64,000 nucleotides of DNA, taken from Trogon surrucura (lineage: Eukaryota > Chordata > Aves > Trogoniformes > Trogonidae). The notes below the pieces were generated by a model. It was given only the letters and a program-made list of their open reading frames with translations, was not told the origin of the DNA and did not search any database. Location of the stretch: the NCBI GenBank assembly GCA_020746105.1, contig CM036618.1, positions 115,637,308-115,701,307 of the forward strand. Reading direction: 5' to 3'. The translations under genes were made by a program, and so were the position numbers. Below are positions 1 through 11,450 of this stretch, in pieces. How positions within the stretch are numbered: position 1 is the first letter of the stretch; the number at the start of each line of letters is the position of its first letter.

Positions 1-2102
1 CCTGTGGAAAAGCTTTGGGATGAGGAGGGTCGGGGTGGATGGCAACTGCCTCAGTGGCAGGGGGAACGTGTTGTGGCGGCCACCAGAACATCCTTGGTGG
101 TGGCTGAGTCAAGATGGCTTATTAGCACCCCAGGAAGCGCTGCTCCAACAGCTCTCCTGCTTGGGGTGATTTCCTACGGGTTCCTGCCCTGGGTCCTTGT
201 CAAAAAATGTGAGTTTTTCTAAGCCATAGCACTCCCTGTGACTGGAGGGACAACCAGGAGTAATGGCTTTAGAGCCTCTCCTGGAGGGTCCTCTCCATGT
301 CTGCCTTTACCCTCCCTCCTTCCAAACCTCGTAGAACCAAGAGGTTTGAGACGAGGGACTCTTCACCAAGTTATTTTAACAGAAAACCAGTCTTCCCTCA
401 AGCGAAGCTCTCCAGATGGTTCATTTAAAAATAAAACACGTGAGTCATTCCCCCCCACACCAAAGGCAGCATTGAAGCGGTATTTAAATAGGTTGAAAAA
501 AGCCCCTTAACCTCGACACCCACAGCCTGCAGTAATGAAAATTGACTCTCTCAAGTAGAAGCTGAAGTCTTCCCTCAGCGGTTTCTTGCAAAGAGGGGAC
601 AAGCTGGCATATGGATGTGGTGTTTTGAGGGCAAACATGCCCTTTTCCAAGGGGGCCAAGTGCACGCCAGCAGCTTTTCCTCTGACAGCAACCACCTCAG
701 TGTTTGTAAACCCAAGGCTCACCCTGCCCTGCAAAAAAAGTAAGAGGATGTTGGATTTATTTCTTTTTTTTTTCTGGTTGCAACAAAAAAAAAAAATCCA
801 CCTTGAAATACGGCCAAAAGAGTTTAAAAAAGCCAACAAAAATGCCTTGTTCCTCTTCGATCAAAATAAAAACCCAATGAACTATCATACTGGGAAGAAC
901 AGACTGTATTTTTTTTTCCCTTTTGGGCTGTGCTTATTTTTAAATCCTTTCCCAAAAGACAAAATGTAACTTCAAGACAGGTGAAACGTTCCGGTTTGAA
1001 AACATCTGGAAAATGGACTTTAAAAAGGCACCCAGCTCTTACCCCTTGACGTGCAAAGGGGGTTTTCAGCCCTCTCTGGGCCTGACGGGTAAAGCTTGGG
1101 CTGGGGATGTTGGTGTGGATGAGATGAATATAGATAGACCCAGAGGGAACGAATAAAAGGACAATAACATGAGACTGTTGAGAAAGCCCCGTTCCCACAC
1201 CTCGCTCTTGATGTAAAAGCTCCCCACGACAAGGAACATATCATTTCCCTCAGTTCGAGGTCCCCATGGCCCATTATCTCATTATTACCTGCTCACATCT
1301 GGTTTCTAATCCGATTAGGAGCTAAGACAAGGCGAGGGCTTTGCAGGGCTAGACCTGCCCCAGGGTTTCGGGTCCTCTCTGGACCCGGGACTTGAGGCAT
1401 GAGCTCAGAATCTGGGGTTCTCTTCGCCTTTACTTCTGAGCTGAAAACAGGTTAATCCCTGCCATAAGAGCAAAGCTGATGTAAAAATGACACTGCCAAA
1501 TGCTCCTTTTCTCCATCCTGAACATTTCAAACTTGAACATAAAACCTTTGCCTTGCAGCCTTTATGTGCATTCCCCTCTGGTTTTAGTTGCCTAAACCCT
1601 TTGCAACCCAAAACCTGCAAGCAGTGTCGTGCACCTTTCTGATCAGAAGGGAAAACATACCTAAAATACCCTAATATTTAAGGAATTTCTATTAAATTTC
1701 AAAAATTTGATGTAATTGTGCTGTTAAAAAAGAATAAATACATCATGAAGTGAGATAGCTTCATTACCACCAGAGCAGAATAGTCAAGCACAGGAAGAAG
1801 AGAGATTTGAAATGTGTTAAATCGTATTTTATGGTGGTGGGGTTTGGCTTCTTCCAGTTTTCTCATGTTGGAAAGAGGCACCCCCCCAAAAAAAAAATTT
1901 ACCTGAGAGATGAGCAAGTCCATAGGGATGCCCCAACACCTGACTCCCTCAGGCTTTTCTGCAAACCCAGGAGAGGAAACATCCCCCAAAACCTGCTTAA
2001 TTCCCCAGGTACAGAGAATAAAATTGAGCCTTAACACAGCATTTTGGTCCATCCCTGCTCCACCGAGGGGAAGGGGGGCCTCCCTCAGCCTTTTAGGAAG
2101 AA
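1..2102. other. Intergenic, no gene seen
   Basis: Mixed-composition DNA with A or T runs (763-773, 784-796, 1888-1899). All frames are short and show no family resemblance. The only element singled out is the homeodomain site at 1307. Confidence 0.7.
1260..1345. promoter_or_regulatory. Candidate upstream element with K50 paired-homeodomain dimer site
   Basis: TAATCCGATTA at 1307-1317 sits in the near-palindrome CTAATCCGATTAG. This is the P3-type dimer site preferred by K50 paired-class homeodomains such as Goosecoid and OTX. Two ATTA words lie at 1273-1284 and a CATCTG E-box lies at 1296-1301. It lies about 21 kb upstream of FOXA2. Function is inferred from motifs only. Confidence 0.35.
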
Positions 2103-2121
2103 AGAGAGAGAGAGAGAGAGG

Positions 2122-2181
<60 letters not shown>
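2103..2181 (+). repeat. (AG)n microsatellite
   Basis: About 39 AG units, broken once by GGGG near 2121. Confidence 0.97.
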
Positions 2182-2183
<2 letters not shown>

Positions 2184-3106
2184 CTTGATTTTTCCTGATA
2201 TTTTTTTTGCACCTCTAAAGGAAATTCCAGGACTGGAAACCTTCAGGGAGACAATGAGCGAGGCTGGGGGTGAAGGCAGGCTGCCTTCATAGTTTCATGC
2301 AGACTTGCTTTTTCAGAAAAAAAAAAACCCAAACAACAAAACACCCAAGCTCCACGACAAGTGCAACATATTGAGATGCTCCTGGGGGTTTCACATCTCT
2401 TATTTATTTTTGGTTTTTTTTTTTTACTGGGACTGATATTTCAGCCTCGCTGCGACTGCTTCTTGTGTGAGCACATCCAGACTGACGCACTCTTTACTGA
2501 TTTTTTTTTTAGGAGAAAATTATCATTCCTCTCTGCTCCTTCCTTGAAATAACAAAGAGGTCTTCTCCAGCACGGTTGGGGTGTAATTGTTAATGACATG
2601 GGGTTTGTGGCCTGAATGCTGACATGCCCAAATATTCCCTATCCTTATTAGGTGGTTAATACATTCTGGGAAGATGTTTCTCCCTTCCACTGCTCTCCCC
2701 TTCGCTTCACCGGCATTAAATTCCCAGCTTAGCAGAACAGGGTTCTGTGTCAAACGCTTCATCTCAGGTTATTTTTTGATTTTTTTTTTTTTTTTTGTGA
2801 GGAGCTGGTCGTCTTACAAATCACCAGCTGGAAGTTATTAAGGCCCTCAAACCAAAATAAATTTCTACGAAATTGTGCCTCCCCTGCAGTCTGTCTGTTA
2901 TTAATTTCAGTCAAGGGCTGGAGCCAGTTTGAAGCCCCCAGCCCATTCCTCTGTCCCCTCGGGCATCTTTCGACATGAAAGTGAGGGCAGCGAGACAGAG
3001 GGCGAGGAAAGATGTTGGGATTTCAGGTGCCGGGTCTATCCAACAGCAGCTGCTTCACCTCGCGGCTTTCTGCTGGAAAGGGACCAGTGAAGACTTCCTG
3101 TTTGTT
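2182..3106. other. Intergenic, no gene seen
   Basis: T-rich runs at 2409-2426 and 2779-2797 and an A-rich CCAAAC tract at 2319-2345. Nothing else recognisable. Confidence 0.7.
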
Positions 3107-3138
3107 AAAAATGAGCATGAAAAATGAGCATGAAAAAT
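3107..3138 (+). repeat. 13-bp tandem repeat, 2.5 copies
   Basis: The unit AAAAATGAGCATG occurs at 3107-3119 and 3120-3132, with a partial third copy that runs into duplication copy A. Confidence 0.9.
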
Positions 3139-3233
3139 GTGGGTTTTGCCTGGGGGATTTCCTATGCAAAGGGTGTGAAGGGCCCCTCCCGAGGGATAGG
3201 AGCGTTTTTTTGGTGGGGGTAAGTGATAGGAAA
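3139..3233 (+). repeat. Local duplication, copy A (95 bp)
   Basis: It begins GTGGGTTTTGCCTGGGGG and ends AAGTGATAGGAAA. Compared with copy B at 5193-5288 it shows one substitution (T for A at 3159) and a T-run one base shorter (T7 versus T8). No similarity extends beyond either edge. It follows a 13-bp tandem repeat and is followed directly by (AT)n. Confidence 0.93.
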
Positions 3234-3249
3234 TATATATATATATATA
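3233..3249 (+). repeat. (AT)n microsatellite
   Basis: Eight and a half AT units directly abut the end of duplication copy A. Confidence 0.95.
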
Positions 3250-5192
3250 AAGATTAGCTGCATGGTTCCTCCTTTCTTCCACTCTTGGGATGAAGGTTTC
3301 TCCCAAGGTCACTTCCGCACCCTTTGGAGCTAGAAGGAGTTTTTGCTTTTCCATACAACCTCCGGGTTGTTTTTTGTTATCCTTTGCACTGAAAGCTACA
3401 TCTAACAACATTTGGGAATCTCCTCCACCAGCCCAGGACCACGAACCCCTCACGGTTGTCTTCTCCCTGAATCGGTTGGGAGTTAGTTAATTAGCCAACG
3501 TTCCTTGCCACCTAAGTATCACCAGGATTTCAATAACTGACTACTGTTGGCCAGCACATGTGGGTTTTTTAAGCAAATAAACTGTTTGCTGAAATATTTC
3601 CTAGAGCTGTCTGTGTCGTGCCCGTATCCTTGACCTTCACGTTTTTCCCTCAGCAGCTGATTCGTTTTCTTTCTTTTTATGCTGAGTTTGCCCAGAATTA
3701 CAAAGAAACAGATAAGCCCTGCTGATGTGTGTGACCCCAAAATGTTAATTTGTACGGCCGGTTTGAGTTCGTTTTAACATTCTTCCAGCTCGGAAAGAAT
3801 GAAGTGAACGTGTTCTTCGTCCCATCCTGTCCGTCTCCGTCAGAACCGGAGACACTACAAAAAATCATGTCTCTCACCCCTGGCCTGCCATCCCACCTGG
3901 GGCTCGCTGAGGGGCTGCAAACCATTTTCTCCCTCCGAGAACAAACCCCAGATCGCCCGCACAGCCACGTTTTGTGAGCAGGAGGGTTTGAACTTCAGCA
4001 GCATGAGTTATTTTGTGTCAACAAAAAAAATAGAAGAAGAAAAAAAAGTCTCTTGTTGTTATTTCAGATTTCTGACAGCATTTACGCCTTCCCAGCCAAA
4101 CTGGAAAGAAAACCAACCCAGGGTTCAATGACTGGAAAAATGCTTGATTTGCTAAACAGGGTGAAGTACCTTCCTCTCGTTGTGGCGGGGGTGGAGGGAA
4201 TTGCACCGGGCCCAGGGCAGCCCTCCCTCTCGAGTAGCTGGAGTTATCAGAAAGCCTGAAAAATTTCGGGTGAATCAGAACAGTTCCCGGCAGCCAGCAA
4301 GATGCTTGTCAGAGGTAAAACATCCCAGTGCACACGTCGCATCGGCTCCACTGCCAAGAGAGGTTTGCGGGATCGCAAGGTGACTCCCCCACCCTGCATC
4401 ACCTCATGATATCATGAGATATCACCTCCTCATTTCTGCCCCATCTAGGGGGGTAAAACAAGGTGGGGATGCTGGGTCCCCCGCAGAGTCTGCTCCCCAT
4501 CACCGACATCCGTCCCTGTCCCCATTTATTCTAGCCCATCAATTTGGGAGAATAACCGTGTGTAATTTCTCCCTCTATACTGTGCTGAGCAATGCTGAGA
4601 AATTGCCTCTGTTCGTCCTAATTCACAAGAATTAAGGGTTGCAGTTTGTTTTTTTTTTTTACTTAAATATTACAAAATTTAAATGTTAATGTTATTAGAA
4701 TGAGGATTTGGCAGGGCGAAGAAAAATCTGACCTCGTTTTGTGGCATCCTGGAAATTCCTGCTTTCTGCCTGCTTCGTTAAAACTTAAGAAAATATCCTT
4801 AAGCTTAACTTGGGAATTGCCCTCCCCCCACCCCCAAATACTGACAGGCAGCACCCTTGGAGGCCTGCTCCCTCCGCACGGACCCTTGTGGCAACTTTGG
4901 TGCTAAGGAAAAAGAGTGAAAGCCACAAGCCTTGAGATCACCAGCTTTGGGGTTTTTAAGATTTGCAGCTTGTGGGAAACCTCTAAATCAACAAATTGCA
5001 AAAAGCAAACCTGGGGTTTGAGTGGGATGTGGGTTTCCCTGAGCCCCAGGGTTAAGAAATGGCTGGTTTTGCTCTCCTTAACCTGTTTTGCCCCCTCTTC
5101 CCTGCGTGCCCAAACTCCAAATTTGCAGCCGAGGGCTCAGCCCCAGGTGTGAAATGAGGAGCCTAGGGTGTGATTAATTAACGGCTCCTCAG
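3250..5192. other. Intergenic between the two duplication copies
   Basis: Apart from the 16-bp palindrome at 4403 I see no gene, RNA or transposon. Similarity between the copies does not extend into this spacer. Confidence 0.7.
4403..4418. repeat. 16-bp perfect palindrome
   Basis: CTCATGATATCATGAG equals its own reverse complement. A partial repeat (ATGAGATATCACCTC) follows. Its role is unknown. Confidence 0.85.
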
Positions 5193-5288
5193 GTGGGTTT
5201 TGCCTGGGGGAATTCCTATGCAAAGGGTGTGAAGGGCCCCTCCCGAGGGATAGGAGCGTTTTTTTTGGTGGGGGTAAGTGATAGGAAA
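5193..5288 (+). repeat. Local duplication, copy B (96 bp)
   Basis: This is the direct-orientation second copy, 2054 bp from copy A. It differs by one substitution and one T-run length change. Neither copy resembles a transposon family I know. No inverted termini or clear target-site duplication are visible. Confidence 0.93.
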
Positions 5289-8200
5289 GGTTTGGGGGGG
5301 TCTGTGCCCAGCGAGTCTGTCCGTGTCCCCACGTCTGCGGGGCAGCCGGGGCACAAACGTGGCAGCTGCGGGTGATGGGGCCGCGTTTTACCCCCTAATT
5401 TCTGGGGGTTTTGGTGAAGCCGCTGGCGTTTCCCCTCCTTCAGAGCCCGAAAAACGAGGCTCTGCTGCCCTCTCCTGTTAGCTCTACCTCGAAAGCAACT
5501 CCCCTTTCCCACCTTCCCCGGGATTTGGGGTGTCTGGAGGTGTTTTTCCTGGCAAACCCCAGCCAGGGAGGCTAGCTGCGAGGCGTATCGATAATTTCGT
5601 GTTTAATTTCCACCGCCATAATCATGATTTGAAGCCCCATCGATGCGCTCTGCCAGCAGGTTGGTACCGGTGTGGGGCTGAAACCCCACAAGGCTCCAGA
5701 TGGGTTTGGCGCTTTCCATTTATATTTTTATTCTCTAGGAGGTTTTGACATCGCTTGCAGCCTTCAAGCAGAAAGTAGTTTCCTCTAAAGAAAACTTTAT
5801 TTAAGAAGCACCAGGATGTGATCCTTCAAAAATGCCAAGCAAGCAGATACTAGCCGCTTTTAAAACTTTTTTAATCCTCCTCCTGAGATAACCTGTTGTT
5901 GGGAGATGTGGTAAAGCTGCGCCTTTGGATTAGGAATAGCTTTCTGTCCAGAATGGAACCAGCTGGAGGCTTTTGACCTGTGCAGTTAATAGCCAGTACC
6001 CTGCAGGCGTCTTCTTGTTTTTCAGAAAACAGTATCTTTAAACTCCTCAGAGTTCTGCCTCTCAACTTCAGGATTTCTGCGGCTTCATAAGGGGGAAAAA
6101 CAGTTTTCAGAAAAGTGACTGTTCTTGGTGAATAAAGGCACTAACAAGAAGGAATTCTGTGTGGTTCAAAAGCCACCTCGCTACCAGAGAAATGTTTTGT
6201 AAGCATCCTTGTTGCATGTGTCCCCATGCAAATAATAAGGGGAAAACTCTTTTCTTGCAGTTTATGTGTTGGTAAAACCACCCAAAACCCCAGATTGCAT
6301 ACAAATACCCCAACACCTTCCTGCTCAGAGTTTGGGGCTCGGCGGGTTGCCCCCCCATGCCAGCCGGCACAACTCGGGTGGGGAGCTGGGCCAAGCAGGT
6401 ATTTTGTTTATGCGGTCTGGGGAACCACAGTGGTGTTCCTTATTCCTGCCCTGGCGGCTCTCCCGGATGCTGGCACCTCCCGGCAGACACTGCTGTGTTT
6501 CACGAGGCCCTGCTCAATGCCTCTGTGTGTCTGCTCCTCCAAAAAGTCACACCCCTCCCTCCACGGGATCACCCCCGAGACGGGCAAGCCCGTCATTGTG
6601 GGGTGCGGGGGATGGGGTGGTGGACAACCCTAGGGCTGCATCCTCAAACCTCCATCACCCTGAACACACATGCTCCCTCCCCCCCTTCTCAGGCTGTCAT
6701 GAAAGGGGGATGCGGATAGGATCCAGCCGCCAATTTGGGCTGGGGATGAGGCCAAGGTACACAGGACACGTCTGGGAGGGAGCACCAGCCAGGGTCGGCT
6801 CGCCATGCCCCGTCTGACCCAGCTTTTCAGCCCACTGCTCCATCCAAATGCTTCTCACGTCCTCCCCGTGGGCTGGGAGACGTGGCAAGGACTTGGGGAA
6901 GGTTCGGCAGCGGGATGCCCCATCCCCAAGCCCAAGGCTGACAAGTTCAGCCCTTGCTCTTACCTGTTGATGAGTTAATTTTTCACTTGCGCATGTCGTG
7001 GGGCAGTGATTTCGGGAAAAAAATTCCCTCTGTGTGCTGAAATCTTTATTGGCATAAATATTTGGGTTGGTCTGGAAGCTGTTGATGCTCAATAACACCC
7101 AATAGGAAAATTACCCCAATATAAAGTGTGATGTTGAGCAGGAGAGGACCCTGTGGTCCCTCAAATCCTGTGGCTTTCTGGGGCTTATTCTTACAGGTGG
7201 ATTTGACAAATTTAAAGCAAGATGAGTAACCCAGCAAGCAGATGGTGAAGTGGGTGTCTGGGCTTGGCTATGCTGGATGAGAAACTGTTTTTCTCAGCTC
7301 CAGCAATAGGAAGGAACCCATTAATCCTAGATCACCTAAGACTAGGCTCAATCTTTTAACCTGGGGGGCTGAGGATGGAGAGGGGAGTAATTTAGCCAAT
7401 TACCTATTGGCCTGCGCTGGTCTGATCCTAGTGGTGAGGGCTTTGGAAAAGTTCCTCAGCTCTCAGGGGAAATCCTGGGGGATGGCAAGGCAGGCAGGCT
7501 GCCCTTCATCCCCACCATCTTGATATAAACTTGCTCCAAAAAACACAAGGCATCTCCCAGATTTGAAGAAATGAAAGCTATTTGAAAGGATAGGCAGGAT
7601 GCACCGGGTGAGAAATCTTAATTAATATTTAAATAGTACAGTGGAATTTGTCTAAATCCTGCTAGATTAAATGCAAGCATGGCAATGGGGATGAGCTTGA
7701 ATTTCTCTTGGAGATTGCAGAGGGCAAATGAGTGCTCAGAAGCTAACAGGCCCTTGAGTCTTTGGTCCAAATCCTGATGTACAAGACGCTTTTCTTCTGA
7801 ACAGGAGTTAAATTTAGAGTTTATCCCTTCAGTTACGGACAAAACCAACAGAAAGAGGGAAGCACTAAAAACAAGTGAAACTCAGAAGGTGCTTGTGGTC
7901 ACCAGAATCCATGTGAGAAATGATTGGGTTGCTTCTCAGAGCCCCTGGTGGTAGCGTCGCGGTTCCTCTTGTTAGTATGAAAGAGATAGGAGGATTTCTT
8001 ATAGGACGATGGCTTCATGTTAAATCCCTTAATACTCCAAATTTTTTCCCTCTATCTTTGACTGTGGATTTTTGCAGCGCCTTTCCTCCAGCTTGGAGCA
8101 TTTCTGGGAAGAGCAGGATGAAGCCAGGACAGAGGGATGCATTTACCCCCCACCAGCTGCTCACTGCAAAGCCGGGGTGGCATCACTTCACCAGTCGCTC

Positions 8201-11200
8201 ACACCATATTAATTTAGCTGCACCTTGTTTTGGAGAGCAGGAGCCTTTCTGACCATTTCCTACGGTCTCCTTGAGCCAGTTGAGGTTTCCTGGCTGGCAA
8301 AACGGAGAAGCAGGCAGCTTTCATGGCAGAGCACAGCCTGGCGATGAATAGAGCCCATAAATAGAAAACCTGGAGCAGTACCCCTTGCAAAGTGACTCTG
8401 CCTGAGCACGGAGGGAAACAGAGAGCCAGAAAGGATCTCTCTGTAGCCACAGGGATGGGCTGTGGGTCTTCTGGCTGCAGAGACTCACCCTTACCATGAA
8501 GCTGAAGAGGGTTCTGCAGGATTGTGCACCCACTCACTGCTTTTTTTTTAAATTAATTTATTTTCTTTACCTTTTTTATCATGGTCAGGCTGAAGGGATC
8601 TCCCCTCTTCCAGCTGTCGCTGGGGTTCCCGGAACATCTCCCTGTTTGCTCCGGGTGAGGAAACACCCCCTTGCTCTTTCTCAAGCAAGTCTCTGGCACT
8701 TGCAGAGGAAGGCCACTACCACCTCAAAAACCATTTGCAAATAACTTCTGTTTGTCCAGACAAACACTAGAAAAAAAAATATTTTTTTTTCTCTTGCAGT
8801 GTGTTTATTGCCCTCTGCCCTTGAGCGCAGGCTTAGCCTCGGGCGAGTGCTGCTTCTAATTGTCACTTTTCATGCCAGCCACAGTTGCAGCAGTTTTTCA
8901 TGAGCAGTTTTCTCCGAATGGTGCAAATGCCGCGCTTAGACCTGGCTTCTCTGTTTTAGCACCTGCGGCAGCTGGACGGAGCAGGATGGAGAAGAGCCAT
9001 CTGTATTAAGACCATGCGTATCATTTTGAGACCATTTGTATTGCTTAAAATGGTGCGAAGTGGGCTGGAGCAGATGTCTCTTTTGCTTTCCTGGGGGTGC
9101 AACTGCAAGCCCCCTGCCCAGCTTTGTGCACGGTGGAGAGTACAGGAACATGCTTAAATCCAGGCTTAGCATCAAAGCGAGAGCTTAGTGCCCATTGACG
9201 CCTGGGTTTTACTTACTGTATGCACAGCTGGAGGGAAAAAACCCATTAAAAAACATTTTAAAAAAAACCCAAACCAAACCCACTCCCTAGTTTAACAGCA
9301 TAGTTAATGCCCTACCTGAGGAAATGTTTTTTCCTGCCTGAAGTCGGAGCGAGGTCTGGCAGCTGGGCCAGCAAAGAGAGGGGCCTTTAGGCTTGGCTGC
9401 TGTTTGCTCAAGCAAACAACTGTGGCAGTGTCGGATGTTACCAGCTTTCCCAGTCGCTTCTCGGCATCCCTGCACCGGCAGGGAAGATGCCCTCTCCTCG
9501 CCGTCTGATATTCAGAGTTTTACGTGGGATTCAGCATCTCCCAAGCAGGGGCTGTCCCTGCAGAGCATCCTCTGCCAAGGGGTCAGGAGGGTGAGTGATT
9601 CTTCCAGTAGCTTTTTTTTTTGCCCCACTTGTTGAGCCTCATGATATCAAGAAGTGCAACTTATTTTTTTCTTTCAACCAAATGGCCTCATCTGCATCAT
9701 GGTACTGCTATGCCTCGAGCCATCAGGTGGTTTCCTTCAATCTGTGGCACGTTAATTACAAATATTTTGCAAATTGCAAGGTGTTTATAACCTCAGGGAA
9801 AGGGCACGGGGTGATACCGGTGGGTATTTTATTTTGCTGGCCACCTCCAGGAGCAGCATAGCCCTATGGAAGAGGCAAAATTTTGAGCATTTGAGTCTGC
9901 CAAAGGACCTGGTTTCTCACAACCTCGGTCCCTTCGTCCCTTCGATGTGGCTGGGAACATGACTGGTATTATTGATACTGACTATTACAGTAACTCCTTG
10001 TATGTAAATTTGGGATGCTTTGCCCGAAGGAAATCACCCAAATGCGAAGAGAAAACACAGGATTTTACTGTGTTAGGTCAGAGATTCGAAGGGAGTTTGA
10101 ACTCACTCGAATCTGGTGAAATTTCACCACGTTTCAGGAAACAAATCTCTTCAATCCCAGTGAAAGGGGTTTCCACGACAGCAGTGGATTTTCTTTCTCC
10201 CCCTTGCTTTTATCTTGAGGATGAACAAATAAAAACAACCGGGGACGTAACGGGAAGGATGATGCAAGGGGCAAGAGCCTGGTATCTAAGCTATGTTATT
10301 ACAGAGAAAATGACCTGGCACTGAAAGAATTAAAATAATGTCATTCCTGTTTGCTCTGGCTCATTTTTAATACGCCAGTCACCTTGACATTTCTAAAAGA
10401 ATTTTTCAAGTATGTAAGTTCAAAAAAAAAAGAAAAAGAAAAAGAAAAAATTATGTGACTTGAAAAAAAGCAAAAAGGGAGGATATTTGAGGCTGAAAGA
10501 ATAAAATGGGAGCTGGAAGCAATACGTGGCCCATGTGGGGAGTGATGCTGGGCTGACTGGGGCCAAATCCTGCACCCGCATTGGTGGGGAGAGACAGGGA
10601 AGTGTAAAGGGAATAGGATGGCTTGGCTGCAGTCCCAACTCAGCTTTTTTTAGGGACGTTTTGGATCCTGAACACATTGCAATTGAAAATCGGGGTGTGA
10701 AAGCAAAACCAAGGTGCTGGTGGCCTTCAGCATCCCATGGGTCATGCTGTCCCTGAGACCCCCCTTCCTGGGGGAAGGAGGAAGAGTTCTGCACCCCTCA
10801 TCCTGGGTCCAAGCTGAAGTCATGCAATTGCTCCTGCAGAAGCCACAGAGGATATCATTTACCTGTGTAATTGTATGCTTTGCTGTTAAGCGTATTGATT
10901 CTGAAAAGTTAATCAGACAATTTGGAGGGGCTATATCTAAAAACACAAAATCCCATTAAACTGATTAAAACTGAATCCATCTTAAATAACCCCATGCAAC
11001 TTAAAACTGTTGAAATAGTGTATTGTATTCAAATAAAATTATTTCAGTCAAATAAGGCTGCGAGGAGCTCTCGTGCCTGTGCCAGGAGCCACGTGCAGGC
11101 TCCCCCTTTGTACAATGCAAGGTACGTGCTGTGTTTGGAGACCTCAGTGGCTTTGGTGAGGGTTTTTCCAGGACAAATCCCTGGGTGGTGATGCTGGGGG

Positions 11201-11274
11201 AGAGGGATGTGACAGATGAACACGTGGCTGTATCTGTGTGAGAGATGTGGCATGGGCTCGATTGCCTTCTTGTA
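5289..11274. other. Intergenic, no gene seen
   Basis: Complex sequence of moderate GC with A-rich CCAAAC-type tracts (9237-9285, 10422-10450). The frame at 9947-10324 is 125 codons but has no recognisable domain and no coding-like neighbours. In mouse a node/notochord enhancer lies roughly 15 kb upstream of Foxa2; the equivalent place would be near here, but I cannot identify it. Confidence 0.65.
10422..10450 (+). repeat. A-rich (AAAAAG)n tract
   Basis: A10 is followed by three GAAAAA units. Confidence 0.85.
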
Positions 11275-11450
11275 GAGCCATGGGATGGTTTAGATTGGAA
11301 AGAACCTTGAATACCATCTCATTTCAACCCCCTGCCTTGCATAGTGACACCTCCCACTAGACCAGGTTGCCCAAAGTCCCATCCAACCTGGCCTTGATCA
11401 CTGTTAGGAATGGAGCACCCACAACTGGGCAACCTGTTCTAGTGTTCTCC
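11275..11450 (-). mobile_element. CR1 LINE fragment (3' end, 5'-truncated)
   Basis: The + strand reads as the reverse complement of a CR1 3' region: ATGGTTTAGATTGGAAAG, then TTTCAACCCCCTGCCTTGC, ACTAGACCAGGTTGCCC, CATCCAACCTGGCCTTGA and GGGCAACCTGTTCTAGTG, in the CR1 order and spacing. The element therefore lies on the - strand, with its 3' end near 11275 and 5' truncation near 11450. Only about 176 bp remain, with many differences from consensus, so it is an old insertion. CR1 is the dominant LINE of birds and other sauropsids. It is the only transposon I can name in the window. Confidence 0.88.

Noticed and set aside
9947..10324. 125-codon + frame with fairly protein-like composition
   Set aside because: No family resemblance, no splice or promoter context, and its length is within chance for 64 kb.
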